Shown here: one piece after another, positions 34,504-47,103 of the stretch
Layout: each line of letters starts with the position of its first letter
How positions within the stretch are numbered: position 1 is the stretch's first letter
Source: Streptomyces sp. H27-H1
Lineage (GTDB): Bacteria > Actinomycetota > Actinomycetes > Streptomycetales > Streptomycetaceae
Direction: 5' to 3'
NCBI RefSeq assembly: GCF_026627445.1
Contig: NZ_JAPNLJ010000032.1
Coordinates: 1-64,000, forward strand
Length of the DNA stretch: 64,000 nucleotides
Translations under genes and position numbers: made by a program
Notes under the pieces: model-generated
The model's database searches: none
What the model saw: only the letters and a program-made list of their open reading frames with translations
What the model was told of the DNA's origin: nothing

Positions 34504-36935
34504 TCAGCCGACCCTGATGCCGATCACGCACGTGTCGTCGTCGGTGTCGGAACGGCTCTCGGCGAGGAGGCGGTCCAGTTGCCCGTCCAGGTCCCCGGAA
34601 GCGGCGGCCGCCGCGTGCACCAGGTGGCCGAGCGATTCCTGGACCGAGGAGTCCCGGCGTTCCACCAGCCCGTCCGTGTACATCAGCAGTGTGTCGTCCG
34701 GTTCAAGCTGCACCTCCCGCTCGACGTAGGTGACTTCGGGCAGGGCGCCCAGGAGCAGCCCCTCGATGAGCGGGAAGGCCTCGGCCTCGCCACCGCGGAC
34801 GAGTACGGGCGGCAGGTGGCCCGCGCGGGCCCAGCGCATCACCCTCGTGCGCGGGTCGAAGAGGCCGCAGACGGCGGTGGCCGTCACGTGCTTGGCCAGG
34901 TGGTGGGTGACCGTGTTGAGCCAGGACAGCAGCTGGGCGGGGCCCGCGCCCGTGACGGCGAGACCGCGCAGGGCGTTGCGCAGTACGACCATGCCGGTGG
35001 CCGCCTCGATGCCGTGCCCGGCGACGTCGCCCACCGACAGCATGATCAGCCCGGAGGGCAGGACCACGGTGTCGTACCAGTCGCCCCCGACGAGCGCCTC
35101 GATCTCCGCCGGCCGGTAGCGGACGGCGACCCGCAGGCCCGGGGCCTCGATGGCAGGTGGTGTGGGGGGCATGATGGCGTGCTGGAGCTGGAGGGCCAGC
35201 CGGTTGCGTTCGGCGGACTCGGCCTCGCTGTGGGCGAGTTGATCCCTGGTCGCGGCCAGGGCCACCTCGGTCCAGTGCTGGGCGGAGATGTCCTGGTAGG
35301 CGCCGCGGACGGCGTGCAGCCGCTGGTCCGCGTCGAGGACGGGCTCGGCGACGACCCGGATGTGGCGGGTGATTCCGTCGGGTCTTTGGAGGCGCAGGTT
35401 GACGGAGGCGGGGCGGCGGTGGCGGAGCAGCGCCCGCAGGAAGCGGCCGAGGGCGGCGGAGTCGTCGGGGTGCGCGTAGGCGGGCAGTTCCCTCAGCGGG
35501 ACCGGGGACGCGGTGGGCGGGAGTCCGTGGAGCGCGTAGAGCTGTGCGTTCCAGGTGGTCTCCCCGGTGACGAGGTTCTCCTCGAAACCTCCGATCCGGC
35601 CCAGGCGCTGGGCGTGCTGGAGGAGGTTGGCCAGCCGCGCCGTCTCGTCCTGGACGCGCCAGATCAGCAGGACGGCGGAACCGTGCCGGCTGACGCTGAT
35701 GTTCGCGACCGAGGTGAGCCGGACCTGATCGACGAGCGCGGTCAGGCTCATGCGTTCGGCGTTGAAGGGCTCGCCCGTCGCGTGGACCCGCTCGATGATG
35801 TCGAACAGTCCGTTCTCGGCGGCGGCCATGGGGTAGGCCTCGAGCAGCAGGGCGCCGTTGACGTCGCCGCGCGGCCGTCCCACCGGGTCGACGAACCGGC
35901 TGCCGGTGTGCCGGATCCGGAAGTCGGCGAGCCTGCCCTCGGAGTCGAGGATCGGGGTGAGGACGACGGCCGGGTCCTGGAGTCCCTCGGCGAGGTCGAT
36001 GAGCTCGGCGACGTCCGGGAGGACCGTGTCGGCGGCCGTGGGGTCGTGCGGGGGCGAGGCCTCCATGGTGCGGGCGCACAGTTCGGCGAGGGCCTCCACC
36101 TGCCGCTCGATCTGGGGTGACTGCGGCGCCAGCGGCCGCGGCCAGCAGATCTCCAGGACGCCCTGGATCCGTCCGCCCGTCCCCGTCGGCACCGCCATCC
36201 GCCCGCCCTCGGGCCACTCGGTGCGGCCGATGGAGGGCAGCCCTTCCCGGTCGAGGGCGGTGAGGGTGACCAGCCGGCGCTCCCCCAGCGCGAGCCGGGC
36301 GACGGTGGAGACGCCCGGGGGTACGTGACGCCAGCGGGCGGCCTCTCTGGGCGGGAAGCCCGCGTGGCCGGCGAGGGCCAGCGATCCGTCGGGCACCGCG
36401 GTCCATACGGCCACGGCGACCGCTCCCAGGGGGCCCAGGGCGTTCGTCAGGAGGGACTCGGCGACCGCCTGGGTGTCGGCGGACACGGCGAGTACGCCGC
36501 TCTCCGCGGTGCGCAGCCGCACCGACAGCGTGGAATGCGGATCGGCCGGGTCGCCGCCGTCCGTGCCCGTGCGTTCGACGAACTCGGCGGCGATCTCGCT
36601 GACGTGGTCGCGGGAGGCCTGGTTGACGATGTCGGCGGCGAGCTCGAGGGGGGACATGCCGCTCTCGCGGGACAGCACGTCGAGCTGGCGTGCTGCCGCG
36701 GCCGGCGTGCAGTGCAGTTGCCCGATCAGGATGCCCTTGGCCAGTTCGGTCAAGGCCCGCCCGTCGGCGGTCGCTTGTGCCTCCAGCACCTCCAGGCGCA
36801 GCCGTTCCACGGTGGCCACGAGGCGGCCCAGCGGCGTCGGGGCCTGGTGCGGGACGTGCGGGACCGTGCCCGCGGCCTGGCCGCCGGCCGGCGTCCCCGG
36901 CGGGCGGGCGTCGCCGTGCCGGTGCGTGTCCGCGG

Positions 36936-36939
<4 letters not shown>
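34504..36939 (-). CDS. PP2C/SpoIIE phosphatase with ANTAR, GAF and PAS domains
   Basis: An 811-residue soluble protein. In order: an ANTAR-like domain at about residues 45-100 (RALTELAKGILIGQLHCTPA), a GAF-like domain at about 140-290, PAS domains at about 320-450 and 460-570, and a SpoIIE-type PP2C domain at about 600-811 with GGDWYDTVVL, VGDVAGHGIEAATGM, LLMYTDGLVERR and DDTCVIGI. The acidic metal-binding residues are present, so it should dephosphorylate a serine/threonine of a STAS protein. Its ATG overlaps the stop of the giant kinase upstream (ATGA), so both are made together. It is the probable activator of the partner switch at 41285-44810. Confidence 0.85.
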
Positions 36940-40952
<4,013 letters not shown>

Positions 40953-41284
40953 CCGCCCCAACCTCACACTCGTAACCGACACTCCGACCTACGGGACAAA
41001 AGGACCCCTGGTGTCAGGGCGCAGCGGTGCGCCCTGCTCCACGGGGATCCGGCTTCGCCGCAACACCGGTCCGGAGAAGGCTAGCGCCGCCGAAGGGACC
41101 ATAAGGCACGGTCGATCACACCGGGGACGGCGCATCCTGGCTGCGGAAAGGGGAGATGGGCACAGGCACGACCGGGCCCGTCCCGAACGCGCCCTGCCGC
41201 AAGGAGTTTTGGGAGAATCCGGGGTGCCCGGACGGGTTGCGGGTAGACGAACCGGTGACACTCGCACACAAGGGAGGAATCGGG
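40953..41284. other. Divergent intergenic region of the sigma-regulon block
   Basis: These 332 bp separate the minus-strand kinase from the plus-strand RsbW-like gene. I see no gene, strong hairpin or clear promoter. Both divergent promoters must lie here. Confidence 0.4.
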
Positions 41285-41866
41285 GTGAAGGCGATGGCGG
41301 TCAAGGCAGTGGGCTGGGCACGTTCGTTTCCCGTCTCGGAGGGCGTCCGGGCGGCTCGGGAATGGACCGCGGAGCATCTGGAGTCGCTGCCGTGGAGCGG
41401 TTCGGTGGCCGACACCGCGTACTCCGTGCTGGTCTGCGTCTCCGAACTCGTCACCAACGCGCACCTGCACGCGGTCGCCACCGCGCACCTGGTGCTGACC
41501 TGGGACGGCCGCTGTCTGCACGTGAGCGTCGCGGACGGCGATCCACGGCTGCCCAGGCCCCGGGAGCTCGAAGCCGACGCGGCGGCCACGTCGGGCCGCG
41601 GGCTGGGGATCGTCAACGCACTGGCCGATTCGCTGGACGTTCACGCGAGCCACGGCGGCAAGGCGATCACCGCGTGCTTCCGGCCCGCCGGCGGACCGGA
41701 CCCGCACGCGCAGGCCCCGGACACCGAGGACGCTCACACGCAGGGCCCGGACCGCAAGGGCCCGGACCGCAAGGGCCCGGACCGCAAGGGCCCGGACCGC
41801 AAGGGCCCGGACCGCAAGGCCCCGGACCGCGAGGGCCCGCACGTCGAGGGCCCCGACGGCGCCTGA
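41285..41866 (+). CDS. RsbW-like ATPase with (GPDRK)n C-terminal tail
   Basis: A 193-residue protein. Residues 10-135 are a GHKL ATPase of RsbW type: VSELVTNAHLHA (N box), VADGDPRLP (G1) and SGRGLGIVNAL (G2). The last 55 residues are a hydrophilic tail with (GPDRK)-type pentads, encoded by a 15-bp tandem repeat. GTG 41285 follows GGGAGGA by seven bases. It precedes the STAS gene on the opposite strand and the sigma factor, so anti-sigma or STAS-kinase function is likely. The tail may change length between strains. Confidence 0.8.
   Translation: MKAMAVKAVGWARSFPVSEGVRAAREWTAEHLESLPWSGSVADTAYSVLVCVSELVTNAHLHAVATAHLVLTWDGRCLHVSVADGDPRLPRPRELEADAAATSGRGLGIVNALADSLDVHASHGGKAITACFRPAGGPDPHAQAPDTEDAHTQGPDRKGPDRKGPDRKGPDRKGPDRKAPDREGPHVEGPDGA
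41744..41848. repeat. 15-bp tandem repeat
   Basis: Five perfect and two diverged copies of GGCCCGGACCGCAAG encode the repeated GPDRK pentads at the C terminus of the RsbW-like protein. Perfect copies start at 41744, 41759, 41774, 41789 and 41804. Confidence 0.9.
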
Positions 41867-41896
41867 GCGGCTCCGCGGCAGGTCACCCGTGCGGGT

Positions 41897-42241
41897 TCAT
41901 CCCCCGGCGGCGTCCTCGACGCTCGCGTGCAGGGACAGGACCGTATCGGCCCCGGTCACCGCGAAGAGCCGCCGCAACTGCTCGCCCGGGGCGGCGACGC
42001 GCAAGGTGGTGAGGTGGTGCAGCCGCAGGAGCAGGTTCAGGAAGGAGGAGTCGCCGAAAGTGACGGAACCCACGTCCAGCACCACCAGCGGGTGCAGGCC
42101 CGCGGCCGCGGTGAGGGCCTCCTCCAAAGGAACCAGCGTGTCCTGGTCGAGCTCTCCTCGGGCCACCACCACCCATCCGGCCCCAGTCTGGTAGCCGTCC
42201 CCGACCACACCCTGCCGGTATCCGTCCCCTGCTCCGGTCAT
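41897..42241 (-). CDS. STAS-domain anti-sigma factor antagonist
   Basis: A 114-residue single-STAS protein (VVVARGELDQDTLVPLEEAL, LVVLDVGSVTFGDSSFLNLL). The serine used as a phosphorylation switch in RsbV/SpoIIAA is present (DSS), so it can be switched by an RsbW-type kinase and reset by a PP2C phosphatase. ATG 42241 is chosen because GGAGGCGG lies just before it. It sits between an RsbW-like ATPase gene and the sigma-factor gene, which is the canonical partner-switch order, though on the opposite strand. Confidence 0.85.
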   Translation of the reverse strand: MTGAGDGYRQGVVGDGYQTGAGWVVVARGELDQDTLVPLEEALTAAAGLHPLVVLDVGSVTFGDSSFLNLLLRLHHLTTLRVAAPGEQLRRLFAVTGADTVLSLHASVEDAAGG

Positions 42242-42450
42242 GTCCGCCTCCCCGGATCGCCAGTCGTACGTGCTTCCAAGGGAGTATGCCTGGTCGTCGC
42301 GCCGGCACCGCCGCCGCGGGTCTGGCACCCTTGCCCCCGGGGTCCTTCACGCGCCCCGGGGAAAAACTCCTGCGTCGAAGTGTGTAGACCCTTTGATGCG
42401 GGGCAGAAGCGCCCCGGCAGCCGTCAGTCGATCGGGAGGGAGCGGCCACC

Positions 42451-43377
42451 ATGCATGACTCGGCCACCGTTGTACGCCCCATTCGTGCAACAGACGCTGG
42501 AGTACGTTCGTGTGACCGGGAGTCCGGGGAAGCACAAACGCAGAGCGAGGACCTGTTCCATGTGGAGAACGCCCGGGAGATAGCGCCCGGCGACGCACGG
42601 GAGCTCTCGCGGCACTTCTTCGTGAGACTGCGCACCCTGGAAGAGGGGACGCGCGAGTACCAGTACACCCGCAACACGCTGATCGAGATGAACCTCTCTC
42701 TCGTCCAGTTCGCCGCGCGGCGCTTCCGTGCCCGCGTGCTCGGCGGCGGTCTCGACATGGACGACATCATCCAGGTGGGAACGATCGGCCTCATCAAGGC
42801 CATCGACCGTTACGACACCGAGCGCGAGGTCGAGTTCTCCACTCTCGCCCTCCCGTACATCACGGGTGAGATCAAGCGCTACTTCCGCGACACCACCTGG
42901 GCCGTGCACGTACCGCGCCGCCTGCAGGAGCTGCGAACGGAGCTCGCCAAGGCGCAGGAGTCGCTGAGCGACGTCCTTGGCAGGGCGCCGACCGTCAAGG
43001 AGGTCGCCCAGCACCTGGAGCTGACCGAGGAGGAGGTCATAGACGGGCTGGTGGCCGCGAACGGCTACACGAGCAGTTCCCTCGACGCCACCACCTCCGA
43101 CGGCGACGCGCCGTCCGCGGCGGCCCGGTCCTCCCGGCCGCTGGCGGAGCGCCACGGCACCGTGGACCCGGGCATGGAGCTCTTCGAGGAGTTCCACACC
43201 CTGGCACCCCTGCTGGAGCAGCTGGACGAACGCGACCGGCTCATCCTGCAGATGCGTTTCGGCCAGGAGAAGACCCAGGCGGAGATCGGCGCCGAACTCG
43301 GTGTCTCCCAGATGCAGGTCTCCCGCATCCTCTCCCGGACCCTCGCCCGCCTGCGCACCGGCATGCTCGCGGTGTAG
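42451..43377 (+). CDS. SigB/SigF/SigG-subfamily RNA polymerase sigma factor
   Basis: A 308-residue alternative sigma factor. Region 2 is clear at about residues 70-140 (NLSLVQFAARRFRAR, IIQVGTIGLIKAIDRYD, EFSTLALPYITGEIKRYFRD), region 3 follows (VPRRLQELRTELAKAQESLS, VKEVAQHLELTEEEVIDGLV) and region 4 is at about 250-305 (LLEQLDERDRLILQMRFGQE, AEIGAELGVSQMQVSRILS). It belongs to the stress-response group controlled by partner switching. The N-terminal 35 residues are an extra disordered tail. GGGAGGGAGC precedes the ATG. It is followed by a STAS gene ten bases on and a MEDS-ATPase, so they form one operon. Confidence 0.9.
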   Translation: MHDSATVVRPIRATDAGVRSCDRESGEAQTQSEDLFHVENAREIAPGDARELSRHFFVRLRTLEEGTREYQYTRNTLIEMNLSLVQFAARRFRARVLGGGLDMDDIIQVGTIGLIKAIDRYDTEREVEFSTLALPYITGEIKRYFRDTTWAVHVPRRLQELRTELAKAQESLSDVLGRAPTVKEVAQHLELTEEEVIDGLVAANGYTSSSLDATTSDGDAPSAAARSSRPLAERHGTVDPGMELFEEFHTLAPLLEQLDERDRLILQMRFGQEKTQAEIGAELGVSQMQVSRILSRTLARLRTGMLAV

Positions 43378-43386
43378 GAAGGGCTC

Positions 43387-43857
43387 ATGACCTCCTCTCG
43401 CAGACCCGACCGGTCCGCCTCCCCCGCAGGCGCCCCACCGCGCCCGGACACCGCGGTGGGGGCGGACCCGGTTGCAGGGTGCGGGGAGGCGGGGGCCGGA
43501 CCGCAGTCCCGGGCCGGAGCCGGACCGGGCGCGGACACGGACGCGTCGGCACCGCTGACCGCCCGGCCGCTCCGGGGCCGCCCGGGTGCGCGCCTGAGCG
43601 GCAGCTGCGACCTCGACACCCGGCATTGCCTGTCCTCCGCGCTCGGCGCCGTGACAGCGATTCCCGGCCCCGTCGTCCACCTGGATCTTTCCGCCGTGCT
43701 CTTCCTCGACACGGCCGCGGTCGCCGCCCTGGTACGGGCGGCGGCCGCCCTCAACGGGCAGGGGCGGCGCCTCTTGCTCCACGACCCGCCCTATTCATTG
43801 CGTAAGGTCGTGGAGATGTTCCCGGACGAATGCGCCGCGCTGGAGGTCGCAGCATGA
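43387..43857 (+). CDS. STAS-domain protein, anti-sigma factor antagonist-like
   Basis: A 156-residue protein. The first 60 residues are a disordered Pro/Gly/Ala-rich tail; the STAS domain follows (ARLSGSCDLDTRHCLSSALG, VVHLDLSAVLFLDTAAVAAL). At the switch site the sequence is DTA, with Thr in place of Ser. It starts ten bases after the sigma gene and its TGA overlaps the ATG of the MEDS-ATPase, indicating one transcript. Probably an antagonist of an anti-sigma factor in the same operon. Confidence 0.8.
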   Translation: MTSSRRPDRSASPAGAPPRPDTAVGADPVAGCGEAGAGPQSRAGAGPGADTDASAPLTARPLRGRPGARLSGSCDLDTRHCLSSALGAVTAIPGPVVHLDLSAVLFLDTAAVAALVRAAAALNGQGRRLLLHDPPYSLRKVVEMFPDECAALEVAA

Positions 43858-44810
43858 TCACTGTTCCTGAGCCCACCGGGCCCGGGGCCTTCGTCCATCC
43901 CGGCCTCTTCTACCAGGACCTCGACGAGTACCTGGCCGGCGTGGGCGGTTTCGTACGCACCGCCCTGTCGGCCGGGGATCCGGTCCTCGTCGCCGTACCG
44001 GGCCCGCACCTGGACGCGCTGCGCGAGAGCCTCGGCGGGAGCGCGACGGACGTCACCTGGACGGACATGACGGAGCTGGGCCGCAATCCCGGCCGCATCC
44101 TGGCCGCCCTGCAGGACTTCGCCGACCTGCACGTGAGCCGGGCGGCCCGGATCGTCGGCGAGCCGATCTGGCCCGGCCGCTCCCCCGCCGAGGTCCTGGA
44201 GGCCACCCGGCACGAGGCCCTCATCAACACTGCCTTCGCCGGCCGGCCCGCCACCATCCTGTGCCCGTACGACATACGCGGGCTGGCGCCCGACGTACTG
44301 GCCGACGCCCGGCGCACGCACCCCACGCTGATCGAGGAAGGCCGGGACCTGGCGAGCCCGGCGTACACCGACGCCTCGAGGGTCTCGGCGGACTGTGACC
44401 TGCCGTTGCCCGAGCCCGAAGGCGAGGCGCTCCGGTTCGAGTACTCCCACGGAGGACTGGCCGAGGTGCGCGATCACGCCGAGGTTTGGGCCCGCACGAC
44501 CGCGCTGACCCCGGCGCGGCGCGGCGACCTCGTGCTGGCCGTCAGTGAGGCCGCGGCCAACTCCCTGTCCCACGGTGGCGGCAAGGGCACGCTCCGCCTG
44601 TGGAACAGCGTCGGCGCCGGTGCGGGAGTCGTCGCCGAGATCCGCGACGCGGGCCTGCTGGCCGACCCGCTCGCGGGGCGCCGGCGCCCCTCCCTGGCAT
44701 CGGCCAACGGCGGTCGCGGCCTGTGGATGATCCACCAGCTCTGCGATCTGGTCGAGGTCCGGGCCACGGACGACGGCTTCACGCTGCGGCTCCACATGGC
44801 AATGCCCTGA
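43854..44810 (+). CDS. MEDS-domain ATPase, sensor-type anti-sigma factor
   Basis: A 318-residue protein. The N-terminal 170 residues are a MEDS domain (ligand-binding, as in RsbP- and McbR-type signalling: GLFYQDLDEYLAGVGGFVRT, VLVAVPGPHLDALRE, TDMTELGRNPGRIL). The C-terminal part is an RsbW-like HATPase (AVSEAAANSLSHGG, EIRDAGLLADPL, NGGRGLWMIHQLCD). The combination couples sensing of a small hydrophobic or one-carbon ligand to ATPase/anti-sigma activity. Its ATG overlaps the STAS stop (ATGA). It is the likely sensor arm of this sigma operon. Confidence 0.75.
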   Translation: MITVPEPTGPGAFVHPGLFYQDLDEYLAGVGGFVRTALSAGDPVLVAVPGPHLDALRESLGGSATDVTWTDMTELGRNPGRILAALQDFADLHVSRAARIVGEPIWPGRSPAEVLEATRHEALINTAFAGRPATILCPYDIRGLAPDVLADARRTHPTLIEEGRDLASPAYTDASRVSADCDLPLPEPEGEALRFEYSHGGLAEVRDHAEVWARTTALTPARRGDLVLAVSEAAANSLSHGGGKGTLRLWNSVGAGAGVVAEIRDAGLLADPLAGRRRPSLASANGGRGLWMIHQLCDLVEVRATDDGFTLRLHMAMP

Positions 44811-44958
44811 CACCGGGGGTCCCATACACTCGGGTTCAGGCCCGGGTGTCCTCGGGCCGCTCGGGGGCATACGGACAGTCCGGGACGTCGACCGCAAGCT
44901 CGTCGGACAGTCCCCGGGAGCAGCGAGTACAGCGGTATCGGCACGGGGGTGCGAAAGC

Positions 44959-45426
44959 ATGGTGGAGACCATCGGAGCGGAAACGGGAGATCCAGTGAGC
45001 ACCGGCCTTCCCGGCGGCGGACAGCGTCGCCGCCTCGCCCTGGCGGGCGTCGGCGGTTCGGTGTCCAAGGGCCGCGACTTCACCCGCCGGGCCCTGCGCG
45101 ACTGGGGCTGGGACGGGACCGAGACCGCCGAGGACGTCCTGCTCCTCGTGTCCGAGCTGCTGACCAACGCCTCCCTGCACGCGGGCGGCTGCCAGGAGCT
45201 CGTCGTCACGTCCGGACAATCGCTCCGCGTCGAGGTGTTCGACGGTACGAGGGTCCTGCCCCTCCTCAACCCGGCCCCGCGGCGCGGCGTGCCGGGCGGC
45301 CACGGTCTGCACATCGTGGAGCGCCTGTCCGATCGCTGGGGTACGGACACACACGAACACGGCAAGGCCGTCTGGGCCGAGATCGCTGCCGCCCGGCTGT
45401 TGTCCGGCAAGCCTGCGGAACACTGA
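44959..45426 (+). CDS. RsbW-like ATP-binding protein
   Basis: A 155-residue single-domain GHKL ATPase: VSELLTNASLHAGGCQELVV (N box), VEVFDGTRVLPL (G1), and GGHGLHIVERLSDRW (G2). It is close to the protein at 55315-55854, including the motif following the N box, so the two are paralogues from one duplication. The ATG is uncertain; a GTG 36 bases in is possible. It may regulate a sigma factor or a STAS protein. Confidence 0.8.
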   Translation: MVETIGAETGDPVSTGLPGGGQRRRLALAGVGGSVSKGRDFTRRALRDWGWDGTETAEDVLLLVSELLTNASLHAGGCQELVVTSGQSLRVEVFDGTRVLPLLNPAPRRGVPGGHGLHIVERLSDRWGTDTHEHGKAVWAEIAAARLLSGKPAEH

Positions 45427-45558
45427 CAGGCCTGGTGCCGGCCGCACGCCGACCGGCCCTGCTCGCGGCCCTGCGTCACGGCCCCGGGGGGCATGCCACC
45501 CGCCCGGCCGTAACGCGCGGCAGCGCGTCGTTGCGGCCCCGGGGGGCAGACGCGTTTC

Positions 45559-45681
45559 ATGACCCCTCATCAGCTCACCACCCTTTCCCTGGCCCCGGCG
45601 ATCGGCCCCTCCTGGGTGCACCTGCTCGTCATCGCCTTCGCGCTGTTCGTCCTCGTGCACACCCTCATCCGACACCCGTAG
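45559..45681 (+). CDS. Small membrane peptide
   Basis: A 40-residue reading frame: polar start (MTPHQLTTLSLAPAIG) and one hydrophobic helix (WVHLLVIAFALFVLVHTLI) ending RHP. There is no good Shine-Dalgarno. Third positions are mostly G or C. It may be a real single-TM peptide, as seen in many Streptomyces, or a chance reading frame. Confidence 0.35.
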   Translation: MTPHQLTTLSLAPAIGPSWVHLLVIAFALFVLVHTLIRHP

Positions 45682-45823
45682 GGCCGCGCGGGCAACGCGG
45701 CGTCCGGCCCGGGTGACCCGCGCATGGGGTTCCGGGAGGCGGGTAACCGCGCCCCTAGACGTCCTGACGGACCGTCCGCACCACCGGGTGCGGAAGCCGC
45801 CGTCACTACGGAAGGGGTAACAC

Positions 45824-46273
45824 ATGTCGCACGTCGAGGAGTACGTCGAGGTCAACGTCCCCGTACGCACGGCCTACAACCAGTGGACGCAGTTCGAGGA
45901 CTTCCCCGTATTCATGGAGGGGGTCGACCGCATCGTCCAGCGCACGGACACGCTCACCCATTGGGTGACGAACGTGAACGGCGTGCAGCGCGAGTTCGAC
46001 GCACAGATCACCGAGCAGCTCCCGGACCGGCGCGTCGCGTGGATGACGGTCGACGGAGAGGCCCGCCAGGCCGGTCTGGTCACTTTCCAGCCGATCGACG
46101 CGACCACCACCAAGGTCGTCCTGCACATGAACTGGATTCCCGAAGGACTGGCCGAAGCGGCTGCCGACAAGCTCGGCTTCGTCAAGCGTCAGGTCGCGGG
46201 AGACCTGCAGCGGTTCAAGCTGTTCATCGAGTCGCGCGGGGTCGAGACCGGCGCCTGGCGCGGCGAGATCTGA
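45824..46273 (+). CDS. SRPBCC-family protein
   Basis: A 149-residue START-like/SRPBCC protein (SHVEEYVEVNVPVRTAYNQW, FMEGVDRIVQRTDTLTHW, RRVAWMTVDGEARQAGLVTF). Fold and length fit the coenzyme-Q-binding/polyketide-cyclase-like group that binds hydrophobic ligands. GGAAGGGG precedes the ATG. It lies between the sigma-regulon block and the ram cluster, with no operon partner. Confidence 0.8.
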   Translation: MSHVEEYVEVNVPVRTAYNQWTQFEDFPVFMEGVDRIVQRTDTLTHWVTNVNGVQREFDAQITEQLPDRRVAWMTVDGEARQAGLVTFQPIDATTTKVVLHMNWIPEGLAEAAADKLGFVKRQVAGDLQRFKLFIESRGVETGAWRGEI

Positions 46274-46457
46274 CCGCGCCGAGGAGCAGCGGGCCCGGCC
46301 TTCAAGGGGGTATCGCGCCTAAGCGGAGCGAGAATCCCCGGGCTTCTCGGCCAAGTTGCCCGTGCGCCCCTGCACGCCCCCCGCAGTGACGTTCCATCAC
46401 CCCGATACGGGGGCAGCCGCGTGGAGCTGCTGGATCGTCAACCTAGGGGAGCACACG

Positions 46458-47066
46458 ATGACGAAGGTCCTCGTCCTGCACAGCGTCAGCCTGGTCCGCT
46501 CGGCTCTGGCCGCACTGCTGAGATCCGAAGGGTCTTTCGAAGTCACGTCGGCGGGCTGGCGGACCGCTGTCCGCCAGGCCGAGTCCTTACGGCCAGACGT
46601 GACGGTCGTCGACTTCGACTGTCCGGGGACGACGGCCGTGCTGGCCGGCCACGCACGTGCGGACCGCCAGGTCCTCGCGTCCCCGTCCTCGGTACTGGTG
46701 CTCGCGTCGACGGGTGCGCCGGGTTCGCTGCACCGGGCGTTCCGGGCCGAGGCCCGCGGCTACGTGGACAAGGACGGCTCGCCGGGGCGGCTCGTACGGG
46801 CGGTCCGGAAGGTCGCCGCGGGGGAACGGTTCATCGACGCCTCACTGGCGTCGGCGTTCCTGGAGGCCGATCCCGTACCGCTGAGTCCCCGCGAGCTCAG
46901 CGTGCTGGTCAGGGCCGCGGAGGGCGATTCCATCGCGGAGATCGCCCGCACCCTGCACCTGGCGAGCGGGACGGTCCGCAACTACATCGCCGCGGCGACC
47001 CGCAAGACCGGCGCGCGCAATCTCATCGACGCGATCCGGATATCCCGCCGGGCCGGCTGGGTCTAA
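46458..47066 (+). CDS. ramR: RamR/AmfR-like atypical response regulator
   Basis: A 202-residue NarL-type regulator. The N-terminal receiver is degenerate: the acidic pair is replaced (VLVLHSVSLVR), although an Asp remains near the phospho-acceptor (VVDFDCPG) and a Lys is at YVDKDG. The C-terminal HTH is complete (LSPRELSVLVRAAEGDSIAE and RNYIAAATRKTGARNLIDAI). RamR of S. coelicolor is similarly atypical and activates ramCSAB. It is convergent with the end of the transporter gene, 38 bp away, rather than cotranscribed. GGGGAGC precedes the ATG. Confidence 0.7.
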   Translation: MTKVLVLHSVSLVRSALAALLRSEGSFEVTSAGWRTAVRQAESLRPDVTVVDFDCPGTTAVLAGHARADRQVLASPSSVLVLASTGAPGSLHRAFRAEARGYVDKDGSPGRLVRAVRKVAAGERFIDASLASAFLEADPVPLSPRELSVLVRAAEGDSIAEIARTLHLASGTVRNYIAAATRKTGARNLIDAIRISRRAGWV

Positions 47067-47103
47067 CCCCGGGACGGGCGCGGACGGACACGCGGCCGGC
47101 GCG

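Noticed and set aside
42360..42420. Weak SigB-like promoter before the sigma gene (GTGT-N14-GGGG)
   Set aside because: Two of the key positions deviate from consensus; not distinguishable from chance.
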